Source: Pseudomonas pergaminensis
GTDB lineage: Bacteria; Pseudomonadota; Gammaproteobacteria; Pseudomonadales; Pseudomonadaceae
Assembly (NCBI RefSeq): GCF_024112395.2
Contig: NZ_CP078013.2
Span: forward strand, 3,596,001 to 3,660,000
DNA length: 64,000 bases
Direction of reading: 5' to 3'
The notes below the pieces were generated by a model. That model was not told where the DNA came from. It saw only the letters and a program-made list of their open reading frames with translations, and searched no databases. Shown here one piece after another: positions 51,600-60,407 of the stretch. Within the stretch, counting starts at the first letter, position 1. Each line of letters begins with the position of its first letter. Both the position numbers and the translations under genes were made by a program.

Positions 51600-52373
51600 C
51601 TACCTGAAGAAATGACTCGGCGTCTTGCCGAACTGTTTCTTGAACATGCTGGTAAACGCACTGGGGCTTTCATAGCCCAGTTCCAGGGCGATATCGATCA
51701 CCTTCTCGCCCACCGCAATCCTCTCCAATGCCAGCAGCAGCCGCGCCTGCTGGCGCCACTGGCCGAAGGTCATGCCGGTTTCCTTGCGGAACAGGCGCTG
51801 GATGGTTTTCTGATCCAGGTTCAGGCGCTCACTCCAGTGGGCGACAGTGGAGGCGTCGCCGGGCTCTTCCTGCAACGCGAGGCAAATGCGCTGCAGGCGC
51901 GGGTCGGCGGGCTGGGGCAAGGACAGTGGCAAGGCCGGCAGGATGGCGAGTTCGTCGAGGATCAGGTGCATGATCCGCGCATCCCGCGAGTCCTCGGCAT
52001 ACGGTGGCTTGAGGCTGACCGACGCCTTGATCAGCTCGCTCAACAAAGGTGAGATGCTGACCGTCTTCGGCTCGCCGGGCATGTTCGGGAAGCGATCCGG
52101 GCGCACGAATACGCTGCGCATTTTCAGCGTGCCCACACAGCGCAGGGAATGCACTTGGCCGGCGGGCATCCAGATTCCGCGATTGGGCGGCACCGTCCGT
52201 TGGTTAAGCGCCGAGTACACCACCATCACGCCTTCGATGGCGTAGAGCAGTTGGTGTTTCTCGTGGCTGTGTTCGGGGATCACCCAGTTTTCCGGGTAGT
52301 CGGTGGCAGAACTGATGACCGCCCAAGCGCCTTCGTTGATTTCCTGCAAGAATTCATTGAGTGGTTTAATCAT
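51600..52373 (-). CDS. AraC family regulator with N-terminal cupin
   Basis: 257 residues from the ATG at 52373 (AGGGCG upstream). The N-terminal cupin (WVIPEHSHEKHQLLYAIEGVMVVYSALNQRTVPPNRGIWMPAGQVHSL) is the AraC_binding type. The helix-turn-helix is STVAHWSERLNLDQKTIQRLFRKETGMTFGQWRQQARLLLALERIAVGEKVIDIALELGYESPSAFTSMFKKQFGKTPSHFF. It is divergent from the Fsr-like transporter and probably controls it. Confidence 0.88.
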   Translation of the reverse strand: MIKPLNEFLQEINEGAWAVISSATDYPENWVIPEHSHEKHQLLYAIEGVMVVYSALNQRTVPPNRGIWMPAGQVHSLRCVGTLKMRSVFVRPDRFPNMPGEPKTVSISPLLSELIKASVSLKPPYAEDSRDARIMHLILDELAILPALPLSLPQPADPRLQRICLALQEEPGDASTVAHWSERLNLDQKTIQRLFRKETGMTFGQWRQQARLLLALERIAVGEKVIDIALELGYESPSAFTSMFKKQFGKTPSHFFR

Positions 52374-52519
52374 TTCGCCCTTTTTGCGATGGTTGTCGCC
52401 CGAATTACGCGAGACAGGCATTCCTGACGAATCTAGCATGAACGCCGAATCATTTTGTAATGGATGGCGACCTTAAGAAGTTGCCGCCTCTGATTAGCTG
52501 CCTTGTATGGAATGCCTGC

Positions 52520-53731
52520 ATGTCGACCCTCACCGCGTCACCCGCCGCTGCAACCACCACACCCCAAGCCAGCCCTTTGGTCATGCGTGTTCTCGGCGCC
52601 TGCGCCCTGGCGCATTTGATCAATGACCTGATCCAGGCTGTGCTGCCGTCGATCTACCCAATGCTCAAGGCCAACTACGGCCTGTCGTTTACCCAGGTAG
52701 GCCTGATCACCCTGACGTTCCAGCTGACCGCATCCCTGCTGCAGCCGTGGATCGGCTACCACACCGATCGCCACCCGAAACCCTGGCTGCTGCCGGCGGG
52801 CATGGTCTGCACCTTGATCGGCATTCTGATGCTGGCGTTTGTCGGCACGTTCCCAGCGATTCTGCTCGCAGCAGGCCTGGTGGGCGTCGGCTCGTCGACC
52901 TTCCACCCGGAAACCTCCCGCGTTGCGCGCCTGGCGTCCGGCGGTCGCTACGGCCTGGCGCAATCCACCTTCCAGGTCGGCGGCAACACCGGCAGTGCTT
53001 TCGGCCCGTTGCTGGCGGCCGCGATCATCATTCCTTACGGCCAGGGCAATATCGCCTGGTTCGGGTTGTTTGCAGTGTTCGCCATCTTGGTGCTTTACGG
53101 TTTGAGCCGCTGGTACCGCAACCACCTCAACCTGTTCAAGCTCAAGCAAGGCGGCAAAGCCACCCACGGCTTGTCCAAGGGCCGCGTGACCTTCGCCCTG
53201 GTGGTGCTGGCCGTGCTGGTGTTCTCCAAATACTGGTACATGACCAGCCTGACCAGCTACTTCACGTTCTACCTGATCGAGAAATTCCAGCTGTCGGTCG
53301 CAAGCTCCCAGATGTACCTGTTCCTGTTCCTCGGCGCCGTGGCCGTCGGCACCTTCGCCGGCGGCCCGATCGGCGACAAGATCGGCCGTAAGAAAGTCAT
53401 CTGGTTCTCAATCCTCGGTGCCGCGCCGTTCACCCTGGCCCTGCCCTACGTCGACCTGTTCTGGACGGCGGTGTTGAGCGTGGTGATCGGCTTTATCATC
53501 GCGTCGGCCTTCTCGGCCATCGTGGTGTATGCCCAGGAACTGGTGCCGGGTAACGTGGGCATGATCGCCGGGATCTTCTTCGGCCTGATGTTCGGGTTCA
53601 GCGGGATTGGTGCGGCGTTGCTCGGTTTGCTCGCTGATACCCACGGTATCGAGTACGTCTACAAGCTGTGTTCGTTCCTGCCGCTGGTGGGCATCCTCAC
53701 GGTCTTGCTGCCCACGACCAAGGGCGCCTGA
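52520..53731 (+). CDS. MFS transporter, fosmidomycin-resistance (Fsr) type
   Basis: 403 residues from the ATG at 52520. Twelve membrane segments with the Fsr family marks: LAHLINDLIQAVLPSIYPMLKANYGLSFTQVGLITLTFQLTASLLQPWIGYHTDRHPKPW near the start and VGVGSSTFHPETSRVARLASGGRYGLAQSTFQVGGNTGSAFGPLLAA in the middle. Fsr exports fosmidomycin in E. coli, but the physiological substrate is usually unknown. The neighbouring divergent AraC gene suggests inducible export. Confidence 0.85.
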   Translation: MSTLTASPAAATTTPQASPLVMRVLGACALAHLINDLIQAVLPSIYPMLKANYGLSFTQVGLITLTFQLTASLLQPWIGYHTDRHPKPWLLPAGMVCTLIGILMLAFVGTFPAILLAAGLVGVGSSTFHPETSRVARLASGGRYGLAQSTFQVGGNTGSAFGPLLAAAIIIPYGQGNIAWFGLFAVFAILVLYGLSRWYRNHLNLFKLKQGGKATHGLSKGRVTFALVVLAVLVFSKYWYMTSLTSYFTFYLIEKFQLSVASSQMYLFLFLGAVAVGTFAGGPIGDKIGRKKVIWFSILGAAPFTLALPYVDLFWTAVLSVVIGFIIASAFSAIVVYAQELVPGNVGMIAGIFFGLMFGFSGIGAALLGLLADTHGIEYVYKLCSFLPLVGILTVLLPTTKGA

Positions 53732-53840
53732 CCTGCCGATCATCGCCTGGCCGTGTGCCATCACGATGAAAGCTCTGAAAAACCTGCGTGTGCGCTTACA
53801 ATCCCGGTTCTAAACGCACACCAGGCAGACCCGGCAAGAA

Positions 53841-55007
53841 ATGACGCTCGACCCTCCTACGATTTTGGCACTCACCGTTGCCCTGGCAGCCGCTGCCGCC
53901 CTGTATCTGGCCGTTGAATGGCGCAGTGTGCGCGAACCTTCGCTGCTGTACTGGAGCGCCGGCTTCGCCACCATCACCGTCGGCTCCACCCTCGCGCTGC
54001 TGCGCCTCAATGGCTTCTTGATGATTGGCATCTGGTTCGCCAATGGCTTGCTGGTGACCGCGCACTTTCTGTTTTTGCTCGGCGTGGCGCGGTTCACCCA
54101 AGTGCGCCTGTCGCCGCTGTGGCTGCTGATGTTGGTGGTCTGGCTGGGCATGTTGGCGCTGCCGGCCGATCTGCCGTGGTCCAAAGCCATGCTGGGCGTA
54201 CAGTCGCTGCTGGTGGCATTGCCGACCTTGCGCGCCAGCTTCCTGCTACGGCCCCACGGCAAATCCTTGAGCATCGGCGCGGTGCAGTTGCGCTATGTAC
54301 TGCTGATCCACGGGGCGTTCTATGTGGCCAAGGCACTGTCGGTGCTGGTCCCCGGCACCTTGATCGACCTCGCCGCCTTCAAGGGCGAGATCATTCAGGT
54401 CTCCCTGGTGGAAGGCGCCATGGCGATCATGCTGATTGCATTGTCGATGACCGGCTCCGAACGCTACCGCCGCGAACAACAGATCGCCCGCCTTGCCGCC
54501 CGCGACCCACTGACCGCGCTGTACAACCGCCGCGCCCTCGACCTGCGCGCACCGCGCCTGCTGGCCCAAGTGTCGCCGGCGCAACCGGGTGCGCTGCTGC
54601 TGATCGACATCGACAACTTCAAATCGGTCAACGACCTCCACGGCCATACCGCCGGCGACCGTTTGCTGATCGCCTTGAGCGAGATGATCCGCGGCGTGGT
54701 GCCCCACGGCGCGCTGGCGGCACGCCTGGGCGGGGATGAATTCGTGATCCTGCTCAACCCGGCCTCCACCGAACAGATCGTCGAACTGGGCAGCAGCCTG
54801 CGCGACCAGTTTCACCAACTGGCCTCGCAAACCTTCAACACGCCGGCGCCGGTGACCCTGAGCATCGGCGCCAACCTGTTCGATCAACCGCCGCCAAGCC
54901 TGGCGGCGTTGATTGAGCAAGGCGATACCACGCTGTATGAGTCCAAGCGGGGTGGGCGGGATAGCATCCGCCTTGTCGACCGCACGGGTTCAAGCTCCTA
55001 CGGTTAA
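53841..55007 (+). CDS. Membrane-bound diguanylate cyclase
   Basis: 388 residues. Six membrane helices (about 5-22, 38-55, 63-80, 90-108, 120-145 and 160-205, the last being long) form a MASE-like sensor region. The GGDEF domain (about 215-385) has LIDIDNFKSVNDLHGHTAGDRLL and the active site RLGGDEFVILL. The inhibitory RxxD site is absent: the position reads PHGA. It should produce c-di-GMP without product feedback. It stands alone after the Fsr-like gene. Confidence 0.88.
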   Translation: MTLDPPTILALTVALAAAAALYLAVEWRSVREPSLLYWSAGFATITVGSTLALLRLNGFLMIGIWFANGLLVTAHFLFLLGVARFTQVRLSPLWLLMLVVWLGMLALPADLPWSKAMLGVQSLLVALPTLRASFLLRPHGKSLSIGAVQLRYVLLIHGAFYVAKALSVLVPGTLIDLAAFKGEIIQVSLVEGAMAIMLIALSMTGSERYRREQQIARLAARDPLTALYNRRALDLRAPRLLAQVSPAQPGALLLIDIDNFKSVNDLHGHTAGDRLLIALSEMIRGVVPHGALAARLGGDEFVILLNPASTEQIVELGSSLRDQFHQLASQTFNTPAPVTLSIGANLFDQPPPSLAALIEQGDTTLYESKRGGRDSIRLVDRTGSSSYG

Positions 55008-55159
55008 AGGTCGTAACTGACCGCCACGCACGCCCAGTCCTCACCGACTCCAACGCACAGCTCGCCAAATAGTTCCTGGTGACGGTCCATCAGGCAGACC
55101 GAGTCGACGCCATCGCCAGCAAGCCAGCGCCTACAAAACCGCGTACCCACCGCGTACCC

Positions 55160-55590
55160 ACGATGCGAAGCGAGCCGCTCTTGATCTTGATCTTGATCTT
55201 GATCTGGCTTTTGATCTCGCTTTTGATCTTAGGCGCCCCATCAAACACGCTGGCCGGAATTCGACAGGGATTTGGGGGGTAAACCGGCAGGGATGCCGGT
55301 TTAGCCGCCCCGCGCCATGGATGGCGCGTGGCGGCGGCCCCCCAAATACCTGTCGGATTACGGGCACACCGAGCCTAGGCGAGGTGCCGAGTGTTGGGGC
55401 AAGAGCCCTTTGCTTACTTTGGGGCTTTTCCAAAGTGAGCCGCCGTAAGGGCGGAACCAATAGAAGCCTTTACCTAAATAACGGATATGTACCCGATCAG
55501 ATCCAACATCCAGGTCGGCTGTCAGGCCGCCTTCGCAGGCAAGCCAGCTCCCACATTTGGATTGCGGGGTGACAGTTAGATTGTGGTCGT
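55160..55590. repeat. Structured interspersed element, copy 2
   Basis: Second copy of the element at 34903. The hexanucleotide tract is CTTGAT-based rather than CTTGCT. The 18-bp arms are at 55262-55279 and 55338-55355 with the same two nested hairpins. The hairpin at 55412-55440 has a changed base pair: ACTTTGG/CCAAAGT where copy 1 has ACTTTTG/CAAAAGT. One REP-like unit (from 55514) closes the element, where copy 1 has a tandem array. Confidence 0.75.
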
Positions 55591-55705
55591 CCATACGAGC
55601 GCTGGCGGGAGCAAGCTCCCTCGCCACAGGTCCAGCGCCGTACTCAGAACTGTATAGATACCTATGCCCTGAAGGCCTACCCCTCAGCCGGCGCCGACAA
55701 TTACG
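55591..55705. other. Gap after element copy 2, with a REP-like hairpin
   Basis: A second kind of REP core, GGCGGGAGCAAGCTCCCTCGCC, lies at about 55605-55628. No gene is seen before the MAPEG gene stop. Confidence 0.5.
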
Positions 55706-56128
55706 TCAGAGCAAACCGCCCGCTACCAACCCACCCAACCCGAACAGACACACCGTACCAGCCGCATAGGCAAGCGTGCGCCAAGGCTGCCATCCGCCCA
55801 AATACAGCAGCGTATGCGCCACGCGCGACAAGGTAAAACCGCCGAACAGCCCGGCAGTCACCCCGCTGGGCGTGCCCAACACCACACACAACCCGCCCAT
55901 CACAAAAAACAGCGGAATATTCTCCAGGTCATTCGCCCACGCCTTGCCCGCCCTCACCACCTGCGGCAGTTCCTCTGCCTGCGCGGCGCAGCTGAAGAAC
56001 GCGGCATCCTCCCGATTAGTAAACGCCCGCGCCCGTAGCCGAAAGCCTCCCTGATAACAGGAAATCGCAAACATCTTCAGGCACAGCAACAGCACGCACA
56101 GTGCGTAGACCTGCAGAAGCTCACTCAT
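55706..56128 (-). CDS. MAPEG family membrane protein
   Basis: 140 residues from the ATG at 56128. Four membrane helices and the family motif TNREDAAFFSCAAQAEELPQVVRAGKAWANDLENIPLFF, which contains the conserved R-x-x-x-x-x-N-x-x-E of MAPEG (eicosanoid and glutathione metabolism) proteins, followed by FTLSRVAHTLLYLGG. Bacterial members have glutathione transferase or peroxidase activity in the membrane. Its start overlaps the end of the DUF2834-like gene by eight bases. Confidence 0.82.
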   Translation of the reverse strand: MSELLQVYALCVLLLCLKMFAISCYQGGFRLRARAFTNREDAAFFSCAAQAEELPQVVRAGKAWANDLENIPLFFVMGGLCVVLGTPSGVTAGLFGGFTLSRVAHTLLYLGGWQPWRTLAYAAGTVCLFGLGGLVAGGLL

Positions 56129-56426
56129 CTGCGCCACCCCGCACCACCAGATAAAGCAACGGCCCCACCGACACAAACACCGCCGTGAGCAAAAAATACC
56201 GCACCACTGACGCCACCGACCGACCGCGACGCTGCGTGTCCCGGTACATCCACACGCACGCCAGCACCGCCATCAGGTACAGGTCGATCACCACTTGCGC
56301 GGTGTCCGGCCGTGACAGCAGTTCCTGTCCAAAGGCCAGCAGCGACTGCTCAGCCGTGAGCATCGTCGCCAGGGTGTACAGCGAAAACCCGAGCAAACCA
56401 GCCAGGGCAACATAGGGTCTTTTCAT
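56121..56426 (-). CDS. DUF2834-like membrane protein
   Basis: 101 residues from the ATG at 56426. Three hydrophobic helices (about 6-26, 45-65, 78-98) with the segment DLYLMAVLACVWMYRDTQRRGRSVASVVRYFLLTAVFVSVGPLLYL, typical of DUF2834 proteins. Function unknown. It is co-transcribed with the MAPEG gene (overlap) and divergent from the MmyB-like regulator. Confidence 0.75.
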   Translation of the reverse strand: MKRPYVALAGLLGFSLYTLATMLTAEQSLLAFGQELLSRPDTAQVVIDLYLMAVLACVWMYRDTQRRGRSVASVVRYFLLTAVFVSVGPLLYLVVRGGADE

Positions 56427-56509
56427 GGTCGCGTCCTTGAGGTGATAAAGGCCCACGTTAGTGATAGGGTTCGGGCCCTCGCAATGACCTCGGAGGTCAT
56501 GATCCCGCC

Positions 56510-57298
56510 ATGGACACCCCTGCTACCGCCGGCGAACACCTGCGCCAACTGCGCAGGCACGCCAAGCTGAGCCAGCTCGACCTGGCCTTGATCACTGGCG
56601 TTTCCCAGCGTCACCTCAGTTGCATTGAAACCAGCCGGGCCAAGCCGAGCCCAGGGACCTTGCATAACCTGCTGACAGCGCTCGAAGCACCGCTAGATCG
56701 CTGCAACCAGGTGTTCCTCGCCGCTGGATACGCGCCGCGCTACAGCGCCACGCCGCTCGCCTCCCCCGCCATGGCCGCGATCCGCGAAGCGGTCAGCCAT
56801 GTATTGCACACCAACAATCCAGCCCCGGCGATCCTGTTGGGCAGCCAATGGGAAGTGCTAGCGGCGAATGCCAGCACCGGCGTGCTGTTCGCACTGGTGG
56901 GCATAGCGCCGGATGCCGCCGACGGCGTGAACCTGCTGACCACGCTGCTGCAGCCCGGCGGCCTGGGCGATCACTTGATCAATGCCGAGGAGATCCGCAC
57001 CCTGGCCTGGCAGCGCGCCACCCGTGAGGCGCTGGACAATCCTGGCTTGGCTACATTGCTGGCGAGCTTGCCCACACCGGCCAGCACCGAACCGCCTGAA
57101 CAGTTGCCGCCGCTGGTGCTGACGCGCATTCGCTCCAGCCATGGCGAGCTGAGTTTTCTGTCCACCTTCACCACCTTCGGCATGCCCCAGGACATCACCC
57201 TCACCTCCCTGCGGATCGAACATCTGATTCCCGCCGACGAGGCCACCTGGCAGGTGATGCGTGGCGCCTACGCGAGTTATGCGGCGCTGGTTTTGTGA
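56510..57298 (+). CDS. XRE regulator with MmyB-like ligand domain
   Basis: 262 residues. The helix-turn-helix (about 8-63) is GEHLRQLRRHAKLSQLDLALITGVSQRHLSCIETSRAKPSPGTLHNLLTAL. The C-terminal part (ILLGSQWEVLAANASTGVLFALVGIAP, then ELSFLSTFTTFGMPQDITLTSLRIEHLIPAD) is the MmyB-like ligand-binding domain, a PAS-like fold. It is divergent from the MAPEG/DUF2834 pair. Confidence 0.88.
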   Translation: MDTPATAGEHLRQLRRHAKLSQLDLALITGVSQRHLSCIETSRAKPSPGTLHNLLTALEAPLDRCNQVFLAAGYAPRYSATPLASPAMAAIREAVSHVLHTNNPAPAILLGSQWEVLAANASTGVLFALVGIAPDAADGVNLLTTLLQPGGLGDHLINAEEIRTLAWQRATREALDNPGLATLLASLPTPASTEPPEQLPPLVLTRIRSSHGELSFLSTFTTFGMPQDITLTSLRIEHLIPADEATWQVMRGAYASYAALVL

Positions 57299-57352
57299 AA
57301 TATCTGTACGTAGACTGCCGCCATACCCCCACTTGAAGGCGGCGAAAAAAAC

Positions 57353-59062
57353 GTGATGCAAGTTACCGAAGTCTCCATTGCCCAGTTGCGCGCTGCGCTT
57401 GAATGCGGCCAGACCACGGCCGTTGAACTGGTCCAGGCCTACCTGGCGCGAATCGAGGCCTATGACGGCCCGCAGACCGCCACCGCCTTGAACGCCGTCG
57501 TGGTGCGCAACCCCGAAGCCCTGAAGGAAGCCGAGGCGTCCGATGCGCGTCGGGCCAAAGGCGAAACCTTGGGGCCCTTGGATGGCATTCCCTACACCGC
57601 CAAAGACAGCTACCTGGTCAAGGGCCTGACCGCCGCCTCCGGCAGCCCGGCATTTGCCAACCTGGTCGCCCAACGCGATGCGTTCACCATCGAGCGCCTG
57701 CGCGCCGGTGGCGCCATCTGCCTGGGCAAGACCAATATGCCGCCGATGGCCAATGGCGGCATGCAGCGTGGTGTGTATGGCCGCGCGGAAAGCCCGTATA
57801 ACGCCGATTACCTAACCGCGCCCTTTGCCTCGGGCTCGTCCAACGGTGCCGGCACCGCCACGGCAGCGAGCTTTGCAGCGTTTGGCCTGGCCGAAGAAAC
57901 CTGGTCGAGCGGCCGTGGCCCGGCGTCCAACAATGGCCTGTGCGCCTACACTCCGTCTCGCGGGGTAATTTCGGTGCGCGGCAACTGGCCGCTCACACCG
58001 ACCATGGACGTGGTCGTGCCTTACGCCCGCACCATGGCCGACCTGCTGGAAATCCTCGACGTGGTGGTGGCCGAAGACCCGGACACCCGTGGCGACCTGT
58101 GGCGCCTGCAGCCCTGGGTGCCGATCCCGAGCGTCGCCTCGGTTCGCCCGGCGTCCTACGCTGAACTGGCCGTGAGTTCCGAATCCCTCGCCGGCAAGCG
58201 CTTTGGCGTGCCGCGCATGTACATCAATGCCGACCCCGACGCCGGCACCAGCGAAAAGCCGGGCATTGGCGGCCCGACCGGGCAGAAGATCAACACCCGC
58301 GCCAGCGTGATCGACCTGTGGGAAGACGCACGCCAAGCGTTGGTTGCGGCCGGTGCCGAAGTCATCGACGTGGACTTCCCACTGGTGTCCAACTGCGAAG
58401 GCGACCGCCCTGGCGCACCCACCGTGTTCACCCGTGGACTGGTGTCCAAGGAATTCCTGCACGATGAACTGTGGGAACTGTCGGCCTGGGCCTTTGATGA
58501 CTTCCTGCGTGCCAACAATGACCCGGCCCTCAACCGCCTGGCGGATGTGGACGGCCCGAAAATCTTCCCCCACGATCCCGGCACCCTGCCCAACCGTGAG
58601 GACGACCTGGCCGCGGGCATGGACGAATACGTGCGCATGGCCGAACGCGGCATTACCCCGTGGAACGAGATCAGCACGGTCCCCGATGGCCTGCGCGGTT
58701 TGGAACAGACCCGCCGCATCGACCTGGAAGACTGGATGGACACGCTCGGTCTCGACGCCGTGCTGTTCCCGACCGTGGCTGACGTAGGCCCGGCGGATGC
58801 TGACGTGAATGAAGCGTCGGCTGACATCGCCTGGAGCAACGGCGTGTGGGTCGCCAACGGCAACCTCGCCATCCGCCACCTGGGCGTACCGACCGTCACC
58901 GTGCCGATGGGCGTGATGGCCGACATCGGCATGCCGGTGGGGCTGACGTTTGCCGGACGGGCGTATGACGATTCGGCATTGCTGCGCTTTGCTTCTGCCT
59001 ATGAAGCCACCGGCAGCAAACGCCTGGTTCCACCGCGTACACCCCCGCTGACAGCTGACTAA
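57353..59062 (+). CDS. Amidase signature family enzyme
   Basis: 569 residues. The catalytic triad of the amidase signature family can be traced: Lys84 in IPYTAKDSYLVKG, the cis-Ser at 162 in ASGSSNGAG, and the nucleophile Ser186 in EETWSSGRGPAS, with the expected 24-residue spacing. The signature is divergent (the usual DTGGSIRxPA reads ETWSSGRGPA). The enzyme should hydrolyse a small amide. It follows the MmyB-like regulator by 54 bp. Confidence 0.82.
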   Translation: MMQVTEVSIAQLRAALECGQTTAVELVQAYLARIEAYDGPQTATALNAVVVRNPEALKEAEASDARRAKGETLGPLDGIPYTAKDSYLVKGLTAASGSPAFANLVAQRDAFTIERLRAGGAICLGKTNMPPMANGGMQRGVYGRAESPYNADYLTAPFASGSSNGAGTATAASFAAFGLAEETWSSGRGPASNNGLCAYTPSRGVISVRGNWPLTPTMDVVVPYARTMADLLEILDVVVAEDPDTRGDLWRLQPWVPIPSVASVRPASYAELAVSSESLAGKRFGVPRMYINADPDAGTSEKPGIGGPTGQKINTRASVIDLWEDARQALVAAGAEVIDVDFPLVSNCEGDRPGAPTVFTRGLVSKEFLHDELWELSAWAFDDFLRANNDPALNRLADVDGPKIFPHDPGTLPNREDDLAAGMDEYVRMAERGITPWNEISTVPDGLRGLEQTRRIDLEDWMDTLGLDAVLFPTVADVGPADADVNEASADIAWSNGVWVANGNLAIRHLGVPTVTVPMGVMADIGMPVGLTFAGRAYDDSALLRFASAYEATGSKRLVPPRTPPLTAD

Positions 59063-59074
59063 ACGCGGTCAAAC

Positions 59075-59165
59075 ATGTGGGAGCGGGCTTGCTCGCGAAT
59101 ACGGTCCTTCAGCCACAAATAGGCTGACTGATCCACCGCTTTCGCGAGCAAGCCCGCTCCCACAT
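59075..59165. repeat. Perfect REPIN (paired inverted REP sequences)
   Basis: The 25-bp arm at 59075-59099, starting ATGTGGGAGCGGGCTTGCTC, has its exact complement at 59141-59165, with a 41-bp spacer. This is the arrangement of REPIN elements spread by RAYT transposases in P. fluorescens. It lies after the amidase gene. Confidence 0.85.
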
Positions 59166-59183
59166 TTTCGCCTGTGTTTCAGA

Positions 59184-59460
59184 TCAGGCGATGTGGGGCA
59201 CGGTAATCAACAGGATTGCCGCGCCATGGGTCAATGTCGCCGCCAACACCCCGTAGCGCATGCGCACCAGCGCGCACGCCAACCCTTCGATCAAGGTAAA
59301 CAGCAACACTGGCCAGCCCAGCTGAGTCACACTCAAGGCCAGGAACCCATGGCAGGCCGCGAAGGCCACGCCACTGCCCAGTGCCGCACGCAACGGCGTG
59401 ACATGTTGCTCCAGATAGCCCTGCAAGAACCCGCGAAACTCAGTACCGCCATGCCTTGAG
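59184..59460 (-). pseudogene. C-terminal remnant of a CPBP-type intramembrane protease
   Basis: The frame gives TEFRGFLQGYLEQHVTPLRAAL, VAFAACHGFLAL (FxxxH) and a final helix with LTHGAAILL, the order of CPBP (CAAX protease) motifs. There is a stop at about position 59478 on the minus strand and no ATG or GTG before the motif; a TTG at 59426 could start an 80-residue piece. The N-terminal membrane half is missing, so this looks like a truncated gene. Confidence 0.6.
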
Positions 59461-59474
59461 TAATCATCGATGGC

Positions 59475-59945
59475 TCAACCGTGCGCCACCGCAATCATAT
59501 CGATCTCCACCGCCGCCGATTTCGGCAACTGCATCACGCCAATCGAGGTGCGCGTATGCACTCCGGCAGCGCCGAGAATTTCGTGCAGCAAGTCCGACGC
59601 GCCGTTGGCCACTTCACTCTGCTGGTCAAAATCCTCGGCACTGCGCACATACACGGTGATGCGCAGGATTGCCTTGACCTGGTCCAGCGAACCCAAGGCC
59701 TGCTTGAGCAAACCCAGGCAGCGCAATGCACTGATCCCGGCGGCGATTTGCGCCTGGGCCAAGGTCAAGGTGTCTCCGACCTTGCCCGGCAGCACGATGG
59801 CATCGCCGACCCGGGGAATCTGGCCGCTGATGTACAGGTGGTTGGCGTCCCGGACCAGTGGCGTGTAGTTGCCACCGACTTTGAATTCATCCAGCTGATA
59901 GCCGAGACGTTGCTGGGCGGCCTGGTATTTTTCGTCGGGTGTCAT
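59475..59945 (-). CDS. RidA/YjgF family protein
   Basis: 156 residues from the ATG at 59945 (GAGGA nine bases upstream). The family pattern is clear: ANHLYISGQIPRVGDAIVLPGKVGDTLTLAQAQIAAGISALRCLGLLKQALGSLDQVKAILRITVYV and the ending SIGVMQLPKSAAVEIDMIAVA. Canonical RidA hydrolyses reactive enamines and imines; this longer member belongs to a less studied branch. It overlaps the upstream DUF6434-like gene by four bases. Confidence 0.85.
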   Translation of the reverse strand: MTPDEKYQAAQQRLGYQLDEFKVGGNYTPLVRDANHLYISGQIPRVGDAIVLPGKVGDTLTLAQAQIAAGISALRCLGLLKQALGSLDQVKAILRITVYVRSAEDFDQQSEVANGASDLLHEILGAAGVHTRTSIGVMQLPKSAAVEIDMIAVAHG

Positions 59946-60160
59946 GGGCGTGAATCCTCGTTTCGGCGTTGCCACTCGTCCACCACGTCGCCCAGGGTCT
60001 TGGGCACCTCGTTGCGGATCCAGGCCATGAACGGCCGGTCGAATTTGAACCCTGGGCCGCAGTGTTCACGCATGAAGCGGCGGACGTTTTGAGTGTTTTT
60101 GTAGTGTGGGGTTACCGGAGTGGCGCGGGTGAGCGTGTCGCTGTGCCAGTCAAAATCCAT
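59942..60160 (-). CDS. DUF6434-like small protein
   Basis: 72 residues: MDFDWHSDTLTRATPVTPHY, then NTQNVRRFMREHCGPGFKFDRPFMAWIRNEVPKTLGDVVDEWQRR. It resembles a domain found alone or at the C-terminus of SAP-domain proteins (DUF6434). Function unknown. The four-base overlap with the RidA gene implies coupled translation. Confidence 0.7.
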   Translation of the reverse strand: MDFDWHSDTLTRATPVTPHYKNTQNVRRFMREHCGPGFKFDRPFMAWIRNEVPKTLGDVVDEWQRRNEDSRP

Positions 60161-60407
60161 TTTGTCTCTCGGGCAGTGTCAGGTTTCGGCAGTAGCATAG
60201 CGATGTGCTACTTGCACAGGAAGCGAGGCATGATTAGATCGACGTGTTGAGACATCGTATAAGTTTTCGTGTGCTTTATAACGCCTTAAAGCCTAATCTT
60301 TTCAACATATTTCGAAATTTCACTTTCCTTCCCCACTCGAAATATTGCATGGTTGTACGACGACTTAAGCTGTCGTGCCAGCCCCCAACAACAATAAGGA
60401 AACACCC
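60161..60407. other. AT-rich gap
   Basis: A locally AT-rich stretch (about 60240-60350) between divergent genes. It should contain the promoters of both but I could not settle on a -35/-10 pair. A run TACGACGACTTAAGC lies about 40 bp before the next start. No gene is seen. Confidence 0.4.
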
